Below are positions 1 through 5,448 of a DNA stretch of 5,448 nucleotides, piece by piece. The position numbers and the translations under genes are program-made. The stretch spans positions 1 to 5,448 of the forward strand of contig SYAA01000438.1 in the NCBI GenBank assembly GCA_005789055.1, in the 5' to 3' direction. Source of the stretch: Actinomycetota bacterium (lineage in GTDB: Bacteria > Actinomycetota > Actinomycetes > Mycobacteriales > Mycobacteriaceae). Positions within the stretch are counted from its first letter, which is position 1; the number at the start of each line of letters is the position of its first letter. The notes beneath the pieces are model-generated. The model searched no databases. It saw nothing but the letters and a program-made list of their open reading frames with translations, and was not told the DNA's origin.

Positions 1-510
1 CGCACCGCGGCACTGGTGCTGCCGGGCGGATTCCCCGAGCAGTACCGCGAAGAACTTTCCGGCAACGTCGCACTGCGCGACCAGATCCGCGAATTCGCCG
101 TCCGCGGCCCGGTGCACGCCGAATGCGGCGGGCTTACCTACCTGATGTCCGACCTCGACGGGCATCCGATGTGTGGTGTGCTGTCCGGTTCGGCGACGTT
201 CACTCCGCGGCTCACCCTGGGCTACCGCGACGCCGTCGCCGCGGCGGATTCGGCGTTGTACACCGAGGGCCAGCGAGCGACCGGCCACGAGTTTCACCGC
301 ACCACAGTGCAATTCGACACGCCGGTGCAGTCGGCCTGGCTCATGCGCCGGTCCGGGGATCACCCGGCCGGCGATGGTGCGGTCGACGCCGGGGTGCATG
401 CGTCCTATCTGCATACCCATCCCGCGGCCCAGCCGCACGCGGTCCGGCGGTTCGTCGAGCATGCTGCGGGTCACCACGGCGGTGTTGATGAGGCTCCTGA
501 GGGTTCATGA
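1..510 (+). CDS. cobB: Cobyrinate / hydrogenobyrinate a,c-diamide synthase CobB, C-terminal glutamine amidotransferase part (5' truncated by the window)
   Basis: CobB uses glutamine and ATP to amidate the a and c side chains of cobyrinic or hydrogenobyrinic acid, a cytosolic step of cobalamin synthesis. The frame is open from base 1, so the GTG at 16 is an internal codon and not the start; 169 codons and a TGA (508-510) are present. What is visible is the class I (triad-type) amidotransferase domain: LPGGFPEQ at 19-42, the nucleophile Cys in HAECGG (codon 124-126), GHEFHRTTV around 283-309, and the catalytic His in SYLHTHP (His codon 412-414). The N-terminal ATP-binding synthetase domain lies outside. 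The family is about 450 residues long, so roughly the last third is here. The tail after RRFVEHA is low in conservation and its last codons lie in a short tandem repeat. cysG starts 28 nt downstream, fitting a shared corrinoid cluster. CobQ (cobyric acid synthase) has a related domain, but the motif spelling and the neighbours favour CobB. Confidence 0.93.
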   Translation, partial: RTAALVLPGGFPEQYREELSGNVALRDQIREFAVRGPVHAECGGLTYLMSDLDGHPMCGVLSGSATFTPRLTLGYRDAVAAADSALYTEGQRATGHEFHRTTVQFDTPVQSAWLMRRSGDHPAGDGAVDAGVHASYLHTHPAAQPHAVRRFVEHAAGHHGGVDEAPEGS

Positions 511-542
511 GGCTCGCGAGGTTCATTAGGCTCGTCAGGTGA
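489..542 (+). repeat. Imperfect triple tandem repeat (18-19 bp unit) spanning the cobB stop and cysG start
   Basis: Three adjacent units can be read directly: TGAGGCTCCTGAGGGTTCA (489-507), TGAGGCTCGCGAGGTTCA (508-525) and TTAGGCTCGTCAGGTGA (526-542, decayed at its end). The first encodes the last cobB residues, the second begins with the cobB TGA stop, and the third carries TAGGCT and the cysG GTG codon. The shared core is T(G/T)AGGCTC followed by a GAGG-like segment and, in the first two units, GTTCA. The array looks like a replication-slippage product; it is too short and imperfect to be a mobile element. Confidence 0.7.
527..532 (+). promoter_or_regulatory. Candidate -10 hexamer TAGGCT for a cysG leaderless transcript
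   Basis: TAGGCT fits the mycobacterial SigA -10 pattern TANNNT. Exactly 6 nt (533-538) separate it from the GTG at 539, the spacing expected if transcription begins at the start codon. No recognisable -35 element is present, which is common in mycobacterial promoters. The only Shine-Dalgarno-like sequence is a bare AGG inside the hexamer itself. The alternative is read-through from cobB, since the gap is only 28 nt. Confidence 0.45.
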
Positions 543-1774
543 GCGAGAACGCCTACCTGGTCGGCCTGCGCCTGGCCGGTAAGAAGGTCGTCATGATCGG
601 TGGCGGCACGGTGGCGCAGCGCCGGGTGCCGGTTCTCATCTCGCACGGTGCCGACGTCCACGTCATCGCCAGGGCGGCCACCCCGGCGGTGGAAGCCCTA
701 GCTCTTCAGCGGCCGGGCATCACCCTGACCCTGCGGGACTACCGCGGCGGCGACCTCGACGGCGCCTGGTACGCCATCGCCGCCACCGACGACCCAGAGG
801 TGAACGCCGCGGTGGTGGCCGAGGCCGAAAGCCGACGCATTTTCTGCGTCCGCGCCGATGCCGGCCGCGACGGTACCGCGGTCACCCCGGCCTCCTTCGA
901 CTATGAGGGACTGATGGTCGGGGTGCTGGCCGGCGGAGAGCACCGGCGCTCGGCGGCAGTGCGCTCAGCCATCCGGGAGGCGTTCGCCCAGGGTCGCATC
1001 GAACCGGGCCTCGTCGCCGCCACCGCCTCGGATGTGGTGCCCGGCGGGGTTGCGCTCGTTGGTGGTGGACCTGGCGACCCGGAGTTGATCACGGTGCGCG
1101 GACGGCGGCTGCTGGCCTCGGCCGACGTCGTGGTCACCGACCGACTCGCTCCGCCGGAGCTGCTGGCCGAACTCCCGCCGCACGTCGAGATCATCGACGC
1201 GGCCAAGATTCCCTACGGTCGCGCCATGGCGCAGGAATCCATCAATGACGTTCTGATCGACCGGGCTCGGGCGGGAAAGTTCGTGGTGCGTCTCAAAGGC
1301 GGTGATCCGTTCGTGTTCGCGCGCGGCTATGAGGAAGTTCTCGCCTGCGCCGCCGCTGGGATCCCGGTCACAGTGGTACCCGGCGTCACCAGCGCGATCG
1401 CGGTTCCGGCAATGGCGGGCGTCCCGGTCACCCACCGGGCGGTGAATCACGAGTTCGTCGTGGTCAGCGGGCACTTGTCACCGGAGCATCCTGAATCGTT
1501 AGTGAATTGGAACGCCCTCGCGCAGTTGACGGGGACGCTGGTGCTGATGATGGCCGTCGAGCGCATCGAGTTGTTCGCCGAGATCCTGTGGAAAGGCGGC
1601 CGACCAGCCGAAACGCCGGTCCTGGTAGTCCAGCAGGGCACCACGGCCGGGGAACGAGTGCTGCGGACGACGCTGGCCGACGTGGCCGAAGAAATCCGCG
1701 ACCAGGGCATTCGGCCACCCGCGATCATCGTGATCGGGCCCGTGGCCGGACTCCAGACTTTAAAGTCCTCTTAA
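539..1774 (+). CDS. cysG: Bifunctional siroheme-synthase type CysG: precorrin-2 dehydrogenase + uroporphyrinogen-III C-methyltransferase
   Basis: The C-terminal domain uses two S-adenosylmethionine to turn uroporphyrinogen III into precorrin-2; the N-terminal domain oxidises it with NAD+ to sirohydrochlorin and may insert iron to give siroheme. Residues 16-29 form a Rossmann fold with GGGTVAQRR (21-29); AATDD (81-85) and the Asp in FCVRAD (107) match the conserved dehydrogenase positions. The SUMT domain runs from about 171 to 402, with VGGGPGDPELITVRG (174-188), LKGGDPFVFARG (252-263), VVPGVTSA (279-286) and VPVTHRA (295-301). At 411 residues it is shorter than enterobacterial CysG (457): SUMT begins near 171 instead of about 217, so the linker/dimerisation and chelatase region is reduced, and the usual SxG-SP segment reads LAGGEHRRSA (130-139). 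The GTG start is chosen because its N-terminus matches M. tuberculosis CysG and follows TAGGCT by 6 nt. It lies beside cobB, so it can supply precorrin-2 for cobalamin as well as siroheme for sulfite/nitrite reductase. Confidence 0.95.
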   Translation: MSENAYLVGLRLAGKKVVMIGGGTVAQRRVPVLISHGADVHVIARAATPAVEALALQRPGITLTLRDYRGGDLDGAWYAIAATDDPEVNAAVVAEAESRRIFCVRADAGRDGTAVTPASFDYEGLMVGVLAGGEHRRSAAVRSAIREAFAQGRIEPGLVAATASDVVPGGVALVGGGPGDPELITVRGRRLLASADVVVTDRLAPPELLAELPPHVEIIDAAKIPYGRAMAQESINDVLIDRARAGKFVVRLKGGDPFVFARGYEEVLACAAAGIPVTVVPGVTSAIAVPAMAGVPVTHRAVNHEFVVVSGHLSPEHPESLVNWNALAQLTGTLVLMMAVERIELFAEILWKGGRPAETPVLVVQQGTTAGERVLRTTLADVAEEIRDQGIRPPAIIVIGPVAGLQTLKSS

Positions 1775-1779
1775 TATTA
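1756..1779. promoter_or_regulatory. AT-rich double palindrome upstream of efpA, candidate operator
   Basis: GACTTTAAAGTC (1756-1767) is a perfect 12-bp palindrome, and TAATATTA (1772-1779) is a perfect 8-bp palindrome four bases later. Both stand out in this GC-rich sequence. The first lies within the last codons of cysG (QTLKSS) and covers the position a -35 box would take for the TAGGGT at 1783. TAATATTA includes the cysG TAA stop and a second TANNNT match, TAATAT at 1772-1777. The position suits a repressor or activator site controlling the efflux gene, or an AT-rich silencer nucleation site of the Lsr2 kind. Function is inferred; no regulator gene is visible in the window. Confidence 0.45.
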
Positions 1780-1782
1780 CTG

Positions 1783-1788
1783 TAGGGT
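1783..1788 (+). promoter_or_regulatory. Candidate -10 hexamer TAGGGT of efpA, within a GTAGGGTAGG box
   Basis: TAGGGT matches TANNNT and is followed by 8 nt and then ATG at 1797. The bases 7 and 8 nt downstream (1795-1796) are pyrimidines, and the first purine in the expected start zone is the A of ATG, so a leaderless transcript is plausible. The wider box GTAGGGTAGG (1782-1791) sits 5 nt before the ATG and recurs identically before the second transporter gene. TAATAT at 1772-1777 is an alternative -10 that would leave a short leader. The AGGG at 1789-1792 could instead act as a weak ribosome binding site. Confidence 0.45.
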
Positions 1789-1796
1789 AGGGCGCT

Positions 1797-3401
1797 ATGA
1801 CCGCTCTCGATGATGCGCAGCGCGCCACGCCCTCGCCACGGGCCAGCCGCGCCGCCGGCCATCAGGACGGTTCGTCGCCGCTGTTGGGACCGGCGCGGCG
1901 AGATGAGCAACCGCGCTCCTCAGCGGCGGCGCGGATTCCGAGCTGGCTGCCCTCACGGCGCTTCATTTCCGCCATTGCCGCGATCGGCGGAATGCAGCTG
2001 CTGGCCACCATGGACTCCACCGTGGCCATCGTCGCGCTGCCGAAGATCCAGGATGAGCTGAGCCTGTCGGATGCCGGCCGCAGTTGGGTGATCACCGCCT
2101 ACGTGCTGACGTTCGGCGGCCTGATGCTGCTCGGCGGGCGACTCGGCGACACCATCGGTCGCAAGCGGACCTTCATCGTCGGCGTCGCACTATTCACCAT
2201 CGCCTCGGTGCTGTGCGGAATCGCCTGGGATGAAACGACGTTGGTGGTCGCGCGGCTGCTCCAGGGCGTAGGCGCGGCGATCGCCGCACCCACCGGGCTG
2301 GCGCTGGTCGCCACCACATTCCCCAAAGGCCCGGCACGCAATGCCGCCACTGCGGTGTTCGCCGCCATGACCGGAATCGGCTCGGTGCTGGGCCTGGTCG
2401 TCGGCGGTGCGCTCACCGAGGTGTCCTGGCGGCTGGCCTTCCTGGTCAACGTGCCGATCGGCATCCTGATGATTTACCTGGCGTATCACAACCTGCGCGA
2501 GACCCACCGGGAGCGGATGAAACTCGATGCGGCCGGTGCCCTGCTGGCGACGATCGGCTGCACGGCTGCGGTGTTCGGCTTCACCCAGGGACCGGAGAAT
2601 GGCTGGTTAGCGCCCATGACGCTGCTGGCCGGCGGGGCGGCCGTGCTGGCGTTCGCCGCCTTCGTCGTCGTGGAGCGCAGCGCGATCAACCCGGTGGTGC
2701 CGTTCGAGCTTTTCCGCGACCGCAACCGGCTGGCCACCTTTGCCGCGATCTTCCTGGCCGGCGGGGTGATGTTCACCCTGACCGTTCTGATCGGCCTGTA
2801 CGTGCAGGACATCATGGGCTACAGCGCGCTGCGAGCCGGAATCGGATTCATTCCGTTCGTCATCGCCCTCGGTGTGGGCTTGGGAGTCTCGTCGCAACTG
2901 GTGTCACGCTTTCCGCCGCGGGTGCTCGTCATCGCCGGCGGTGTCCTGGTTCTCGCTGCGATGATCTACGGCTCAACCCTGAACGCCGACATCCCCTACT
3001 TCCCCAATCTGGTGATTCCCATCACGGTCGGGGGCTTCGGCATCGGCATGATCGTCGTGCCGTTGACGGTGTCGGCCATCGCCGGTGTCGGTTTCGACCA
3101 GATCGGACCCGTGTCGGCGATCGCGCTGATGCTGCAGAACCTGGGCGGCCCCGTCGTCCTGGCCGTCATCCAGGCCGTGATCACCTCCCGCACCCTCTAC
3201 CTGGGCGGCACCACCGGCCCGGTCAAGAACATGAATCCCGAACAGCTGCACGCCCTGGACCAGGGTTACACCTACGGTCTGCTGTGGGTGGCCGCAGTGG
3301 CGGTGATCGTCGGCGGGGTGGCGTTGTTCATCGGCTACTCGGCAAAGCAGGTCGCCCACGCGCAGGAAGTCAAGGAAGCGATCGACTCCGGCGAGATTTA
3401 A
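1797..3401 (+). CDS. efpA: EfpA, 14-TM MFS (DHA2) transporter of the cytoplasmic membrane
   Basis: EfpA is an essential mycobacterial major facilitator linked to isoniazid response and drug tolerance; structural work on the M. tuberculosis protein points to lipid transport as well as drug efflux. The 534 residues compare with about 530 in M. tuberculosis, and the start MTALDDAQRA matches that orthologue. Residues 1-55 are a polar Ala/Arg/Pro-rich cytoplasmic tail ending in PSWLPSRRF, a conserved EfpA element. About 14 hydrophobic segments follow, from 57 to 513. Signature motifs are ATMDSTVAIVALP (70-82, TM1), motif A GGRLGDTIGRKRTF (113-126), motif B RLLQGVGAAIAAP (153-165) and motif C GSVLGLVVGG (195-204), which lacks the Pro of the classical antiporter motif as EfpA does. 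[13 protein letters not shown] (464-476) lies in the last loop, before TM14. It starts 22 nt after cysG, beside palindromic DNA, and is followed 54 nt later by a paralogue. The family assignment is very secure; the exact substrate is not readable from the sequence. Confidence 0.96.
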   Translation: MTALDDAQRATPSPRASRAAGHQDGSSPLLGPARRDEQPRSSAAARIPSWLPSRRFISAIAAIGGMQLLATMDSTVAIVALPKIQDELSLSDAGRSWVITAYVLTFGGLMLLGGRLGDTIGRKRTFIVGVALFTIASVLCGIAWDETTLVVARLLQGVGAAIAAPTGLALVATTFPKGPARNAATAVFAAMTGIGSVLGLVVGGALTEVSWRLAFLVNVPIGILMIYLAYHNLRETHRERMKLDAAGALLATIGCTAAVFGFTQGPENGWLAPMTLLAGGAAVLAFAAFVVVERSAINPVVPFELFRDRNRLATFAAIFLAGGVMFTLTVLIGLYVQDIMGYSALRAGIGFIPFVIALGVGLGVSSQLVSRFPPRVLVIAGGVLVLAAMIYGSTLNADIPYFPNLVIPITVGGFGIGMIVVPLTVSAIAGVGFDQIGPVSAIALMLQNLGGPVVLAVIQAVITSRTLYLGGTTGPVKNMNPEQLHALDQGYTYGLLWVAAVAVIVGGVALFIGYSAKQVAHAQEVKEAIDSGEI

Positions 3402-3441
3402 GCGCCCGCCCGGCACCCGGCCCGGATAGCGCCGGCCTGGG

Positions 3442-3447
3442 TAGGGT
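3442..3447 (+). promoter_or_regulatory. Candidate -10 hexamer TAGGGT of the second efpA-like gene
   Basis: The 54-nt gap after efpA (3402-3455) is GC-rich and holds GTAGGGTAGG at 3441-3450, identical in sequence and in distance (5 nt) to the box before efpA. TAGGGT is again 8 nt from ATG, with pyrimidines at the two bases before it. No palindrome like the one before efpA is present, and I see no -35 box. CCGGC and GCCGG can pair weakly in this gap, but no T-run follows, so it is not a terminator; co-transcription with efpA remains possible. Confidence 0.42.
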
Positions 3448-3455
3448 AGGCAGCC

Positions 3456-4949
3456 ATGGCTGGCGTCAGCGTTCCCGAACCGCCGGCCAGAGCGCTTTCC
3501 TCCAGCGTGCTGGGGATCGCAATCATCGCGATCACGGGCATGCAGTTGATGGCCACCCTGGACGGGACCATCGTGATCGTCGCACTGCCCCGGATGCAGG
3601 ACGAACTGGGCCTCTCCGATGCCGGCAAGAGTTGGGTCATCACCGCTTACGTCCTGACGTTCGGCGGGCTGTTGCTGCTCGGCGGGCGGGTCGGCGACGC
3701 GATCGGCCACAAGCGGGCGTTCATCTCCGGGGTCGGCGTATTCACCCTCGCCTCGATGGCCTGCGGGTTGGCGACCGACGGTGCACTCCTGATTGCCGCG
3801 CGGGCCGTGCAGGGCATCGGGGCGGCCGTTGCGGCGCCGACCGGCCTGGCACTGATCGCCACCACCTATGCCGTCGGCCACGCCCGCAACCGCGCGATGG
3901 CGATGTCGGCCGGCATGCAGGGCATCGGGTCGGTGCTCGGTCTGGTGCTCGGCGGAGCACTGACCGTCATCTCGTGGCGGCTGGCCTTCCTGATCAACCT
4001 GCCGATCGGTGCGCTGATCATCTGGATTGCGCTGACCCGACTCGAGGAAACCCGTCACGAACGCCTGAAACTCGACATCACCGGAGCCCTGGTGGCGACG
4101 CTGGCCTGCGCTGCGGCGGTGCTGGTCTTTACCCAGGGCCCGCAGCGCGGCTGGACGGACCCACCGGTGATCGGCGCCGGAGTGGCCGCAGCGCTGCTCG
4201 GTGTCGGGTTCCTGTTCGTCGAGCGCCGCGCAGACAACCCGCTGGTTCCGCTATCGCTGTTCGCCGACCGCAACCGGGTGATGACCTTCATCTCGCTGTT
4301 CCTCGCCGGCGGCGTGCTACTCACGCTGACCGTGATGATCGGGCTCTACGTCCAGGATGTTCTGGGTTACTCGGCGCTGCACGCGGGCATCGCGTTCATC
4401 CCGTTCGCGTTGGCACTCGGCCTCGGCAACCTGATCACCGCGCGACTGGCACCGCATATCGCGCCGCGCTGGCTCATCATCGGCGGCGGCATCTTCGTCT
4501 TGGGCTCCATGCTCTTCGGATCCACTCTGACCCGCACCATCCCGTACTTTCCCGATCTCCTCTTGCCGATCCTGATCGGTGGGTTCGGTATCGGCGTCAT
4601 CTCGGTGATCCTGCCGCTGTGTGCGGTCGCCGAGGTCGGCCCCAGCGAGATCGGCCCGGTCAGTGCCATCACTCTGATGGTGCAGAACCTCGGTGGACCC
4701 GTGGTGCTCGTGGTCATCCAGGCGGTACAGGTCTCGCGCACCCTCTATCTCGGCGGTACCACCGGTCCGGTGGCCGACATGACCCCGGCCCAACTCGACG
4801 CACTCGACGCCGGCTACACCTACTCGCTGCTGTGGATCGCCGCGGTGGCCATCCTGGTCGGTATCAGCGCTTTTTTCATCAGGTTCTCCGCGCGGCAGAT
4901 CGCCGCCGCCCAGCACACCCGCGAGGCGGTCGAGGCCGGCGAAATCTAG
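3456..4949 (+). CDS. Second EfpA-like 14-TM MFS (DHA2) transporter, paralogue without the N-terminal extension
   Basis: This intact 497-residue membrane protein is closest to the EfpA encoded just upstream. It keeps [13 protein letters not shown] (33-45, TM1), motif [15 protein letters not shown] (76-89), [12 protein letters not shown] (117-128), [10 protein letters not shown] (158-167) and the EfpA-type loop [13 protein letters not shown] (427-439), with about 14 hydrophobic segments between 19 and 473. It begins with 18 unrelated residues ([18 protein letters not shown]) in place of the 55-residue tail and lacks WLPSR. Changes at conserved spots include His85 for Arg122 in motif A, His309 for Arg346, Glu393 for Gly430 and Ser397 for Asp434 (EfpA numbering second). 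The ATG at 3456 is preferred because the GTAGGGTAGG box lies 5 nt upstream, just as for efpA. It is likely an exporter or lipid transporter of the cytoplasmic membrane with a shifted substrate range. No stop or frameshift suggests decay. M. tuberculosis, as I recall, has no second gene here. Confidence 0.92.
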   Translation: MAGVSVPEPPARALSSSVLGIAIIAITGMQLMATLDGTIVIVALPRMQDELGLSDAGKSWVITAYVLTFGGLLLLGGRVGDAIGHKRAFISGVGVFTLASMACGLATDGALLIAARAVQGIGAAVAAPTGLALIATTYAVGHARNRAMAMSAGMQGIGSVLGLVLGGALTVISWRLAFLINLPIGALIIWIALTRLEETRHERLKLDITGALVATLACAAAVLVFTQGPQRGWTDPPVIGAGVAAALLGVGFLFVERRADNPLVPLSLFADRNRVMTFISLFLAGGVLLTLTVMIGLYVQDVLGYSALHAGIAFIPFALALGLGNLITARLAPHIAPRWLIIGGGIFVLGSMLFGSTLTRTIPYFPDLLLPILIGGFGIGVISVILPLCAVAEVGPSEIGPVSAITLMVQNLGGPVVLVVIQAVQVSRTLYLGGTTGPVADMTPAQLDALDAGYTYSLLWIAAVAILVGISAFFIRFSARQIAAAQHTREAVEAGEI

Positions 4950-5002
4950 CCGGGGCCGGCGGGGTTGGTTCGGCTGCCAGTCGGGTGGCCGGGACCGGTG
5001 GT

Positions 5003-5008
5003 TAGGCT
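5003..5008 (+). promoter_or_regulatory. Candidate -10 hexamer TAGGCT of proS
   Basis: The 67-nt gap 4950-5016 is GC-rich and contains TAGGCT, the same hexamer as before cysG, followed by 8 nt and the GTG at 5017. The two bases before the GTG are C and T, so the first purine in the expected start zone is the G of GTG. There is no Shine-Dalgarno sequence between the hexamer and the start, which supports a leaderless message. No clear -35 element and no hairpin followed by a T-run were found in the gap. Confidence 0.45.
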
Positions 5009-5016
5009 TGGCCGCT

Positions 5017-5448
5017 GTGATCACCCGGATGTCCGAACTGTTCCTGCGAACCCTGCGTGACGATCCCGCCGACGCCGAAGTGCCCAGCCACAAGCTGCTG
5101 ATCCGGGCCGGCTACGTGCGCCCGATCGGGCCGGGCCTTTACAGCTGGCTGCCATTGGGGCTGCGGGTGCTGCGCAAGATCGAGAACATCGTTCGCGAGG
5201 AGATGATCGCGATCGGCGGCCAGGAGATCCTGTTCCCCGCGCTCCTCCCACGCGCGCCGTACGAGACCACCAACCGCTGGACCGAGTACGGCGACGGGGT
5301 GTTCCGGCTCAAGGACCGTCGGGACAACGACTATCTGCTCGGGCCGACCCACGAGGAGCTGTTCACCCTGACGGTCAAGGGGGAGTACAGCTCCTATAAG
5401 GACTTTCCGGTGCTGCTGTTCCAGATCCAAACCAAGTACCGCGACGAG
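5017..5448 (+). CDS. proS: Prolyl-tRNA synthetase, N-terminal part (3' truncated by the window)
   Basis: ProS charges tRNA-Pro with proline in the cytosol; it is a class II aminoacyl-tRNA synthetase and essential. The first 144 codons are present and the frame is still open at the window end; the full family member is about 580 residues. Visible elements are [14 protein letters not shown] (23-36), [13 protein letters not shown] (40-52) of the motif 1 region, [12 protein letters not shown] (67-78), the proline-binding TxE signature in LGPTHEEL (108-115), and the start of motif 2, QTKYRDE (138-144), cut at the edge. The bacterial ProRS N-terminus (no eukaryote-like extension) is clear. GTG at 5017 is preferred over the ATG at 5029 because [15 protein letters not shown] matches the M. 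tuberculosis start and TAGGCT lies 8 nt upstream; neither start has a ribosome binding site. Its place after the efflux genes follows the conserved mycobacterial gene order and need not mean a shared function. Confidence 0.95.
   Translation, partial: MITRMSELFLRTLRDDPADAEVPSHKLLIRAGYVRPIGPGLYSWLPLGLRVLRKIENIVREEMIAIGGQEILFPALLPRAPYETTNRWTEYGDGVFRLKDRRDNDYLLGPTHEELFTLTVKGEYSSYKDFPVLLFQIQTKYRDE

Larger units (their letters stand above)
1908..4949 (+). repeat. Tandem gene duplication: two collinear efpA-type units (1908-3401 and 3456-4949)
   Basis: The part of the first transporter from codon 38 to the stop (1494 nt) and the whole second gene (1494 nt) line up with a constant 1548-nt offset. 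Every landmark checked keeps the same 37-residue shift: QDEL at 85/48, FTQGP at 262/225, YFP at 401/364, SRTLYLGG at 464/427, and the final GEI. In two 42-residue blocks (85-126 with 48-89, and 435-476 with 398-439) I count 35 and 36 identities. Third codon positions differ widely, so the duplication is old, or the second gene was acquired from a relative; it is not a recent copy. Confidence 0.88.

Noticed and set aside
16..510. Complete small protein starting at the GTG at 16
   Set aside because: The frame is open to base 1, and LVLPGGFPEQ is the interior of the CobB amidotransferase domain, so this is a truncated gene and not a short one.
3402..3455. Possible hairpin (CCGGC/GCCGG) after efpA as an intrinsic terminator
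   Set aside because: The stem is only about 5 bp and no T-run follows; such pairing is expected by chance in GC-rich sequence.
2973..4058. 361-codon minus-strand open frame across the efpA/paralogue junction
   Set aside because: Composition is Asp/Gly/His/Gln/Arg-rich and low in hydrophobic residues, typical of antisense frames in GC-rich coding DNA, and it overlaps two well-supported genes.
3456..4949. Second transporter as a pseudogene or recent assembly duplication
   Set aside because: The frame is intact with all MFS motifs, and widespread codon and residue differences from efpA exclude an assembly artefact or a fresh copy.
3284..5005. Long 573-codon plus-strand open frame overlapping both transporter genes
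   Set aside because: It is an out-of-frame shadow. Its translation is Arg/Gly/Pro-rich with no domain, and the overlapping frame encodes a clear MFS protein.
4950..5016. GC-rich gap after the second transporter as a terminator
   Set aside because: GGCCGG-type segments can pair weakly, but there is no compact stem-loop and no T-run.
4317..5093. 258-codon minus-strand open frame reaching into proS
   Set aside because: It is an antisense shadow of the second transporter and the proS start, with the same biased composition and no recognisable motif.
5029..5448. Alternative proS start at the ATG at 5029
   Set aside because: It has no ribosome binding site, and the GTG at 5017 matches the orthologue's N-terminus and has the better promoter spacing.

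Overview
The window is GC-rich with dense, same-strand genes and very short gaps. Its gene order is cobB (3' end), cysG, efpA, a second efpA-like gene, then proS (5' end). From memory this matches the M. tuberculosis block Rv2848c (cobB), Rv2847c (cysG), Rv2846c (efpA), Rv2845c (proS). The protein details are also mycobacterial: CysG starts SENAYLVGLRLAGKK, the first transporter starts MTALDDAQRA and ends IDSGEI, and ProS starts (V)[15 protein letters not shown]. The source is therefore very probably a Mycobacterium or Mycolicibacterium chromosome. The species cannot be fixed from the window.

Bases 1-1774 belong to corrinoid and siroheme metabolism. CobB amidates the cobalamin ring using glutamine. 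CysG methylates uroporphyrinogen III and oxidises precorrin-2, the branch point between cobalamin and siroheme. An imperfect triple repeat of 18-19 bp joins the two genes; it holds the cobB stop, a -10-like TAGGCT and the cysG GTG.

Bases 1775-4949 hold two intact, tandem 14-TM major facilitator genes of the DHA2/EfpA type. The first is the orthologue of M. tuberculosis EfpA, complete with its N-terminal cytoplasmic extension. The second is a paralogue without that extension. The two align by eye with a constant offset of 37 residues from TM1 to the last codon, yet differ at charged positions in conserved motifs. The known M. tuberculosis locus has a single efpA, so the second copy is the main accessory feature here. 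Both copies carry the same GTAGGGTAGG box exactly 5 nt before ATG. The first is also preceded by an AT-rich palindrome that overlaps the end of cysG.

Bases 5017-5448 are the first 144 codons of bacterial-type prolyl-tRNA synthetase, running off the window edge. All four internal gene starts have a TAGGNT hexamer 6 or 8 nt upstream and little or no Shine-Dalgarno sequence. This suggests leaderless or nearly leaderless transcripts with a promoter for each gene. No RNA gene, mobile element, CRISPR array or convincing intrinsic terminator was seen, and no gene-free stretch exceeds 70 bases.
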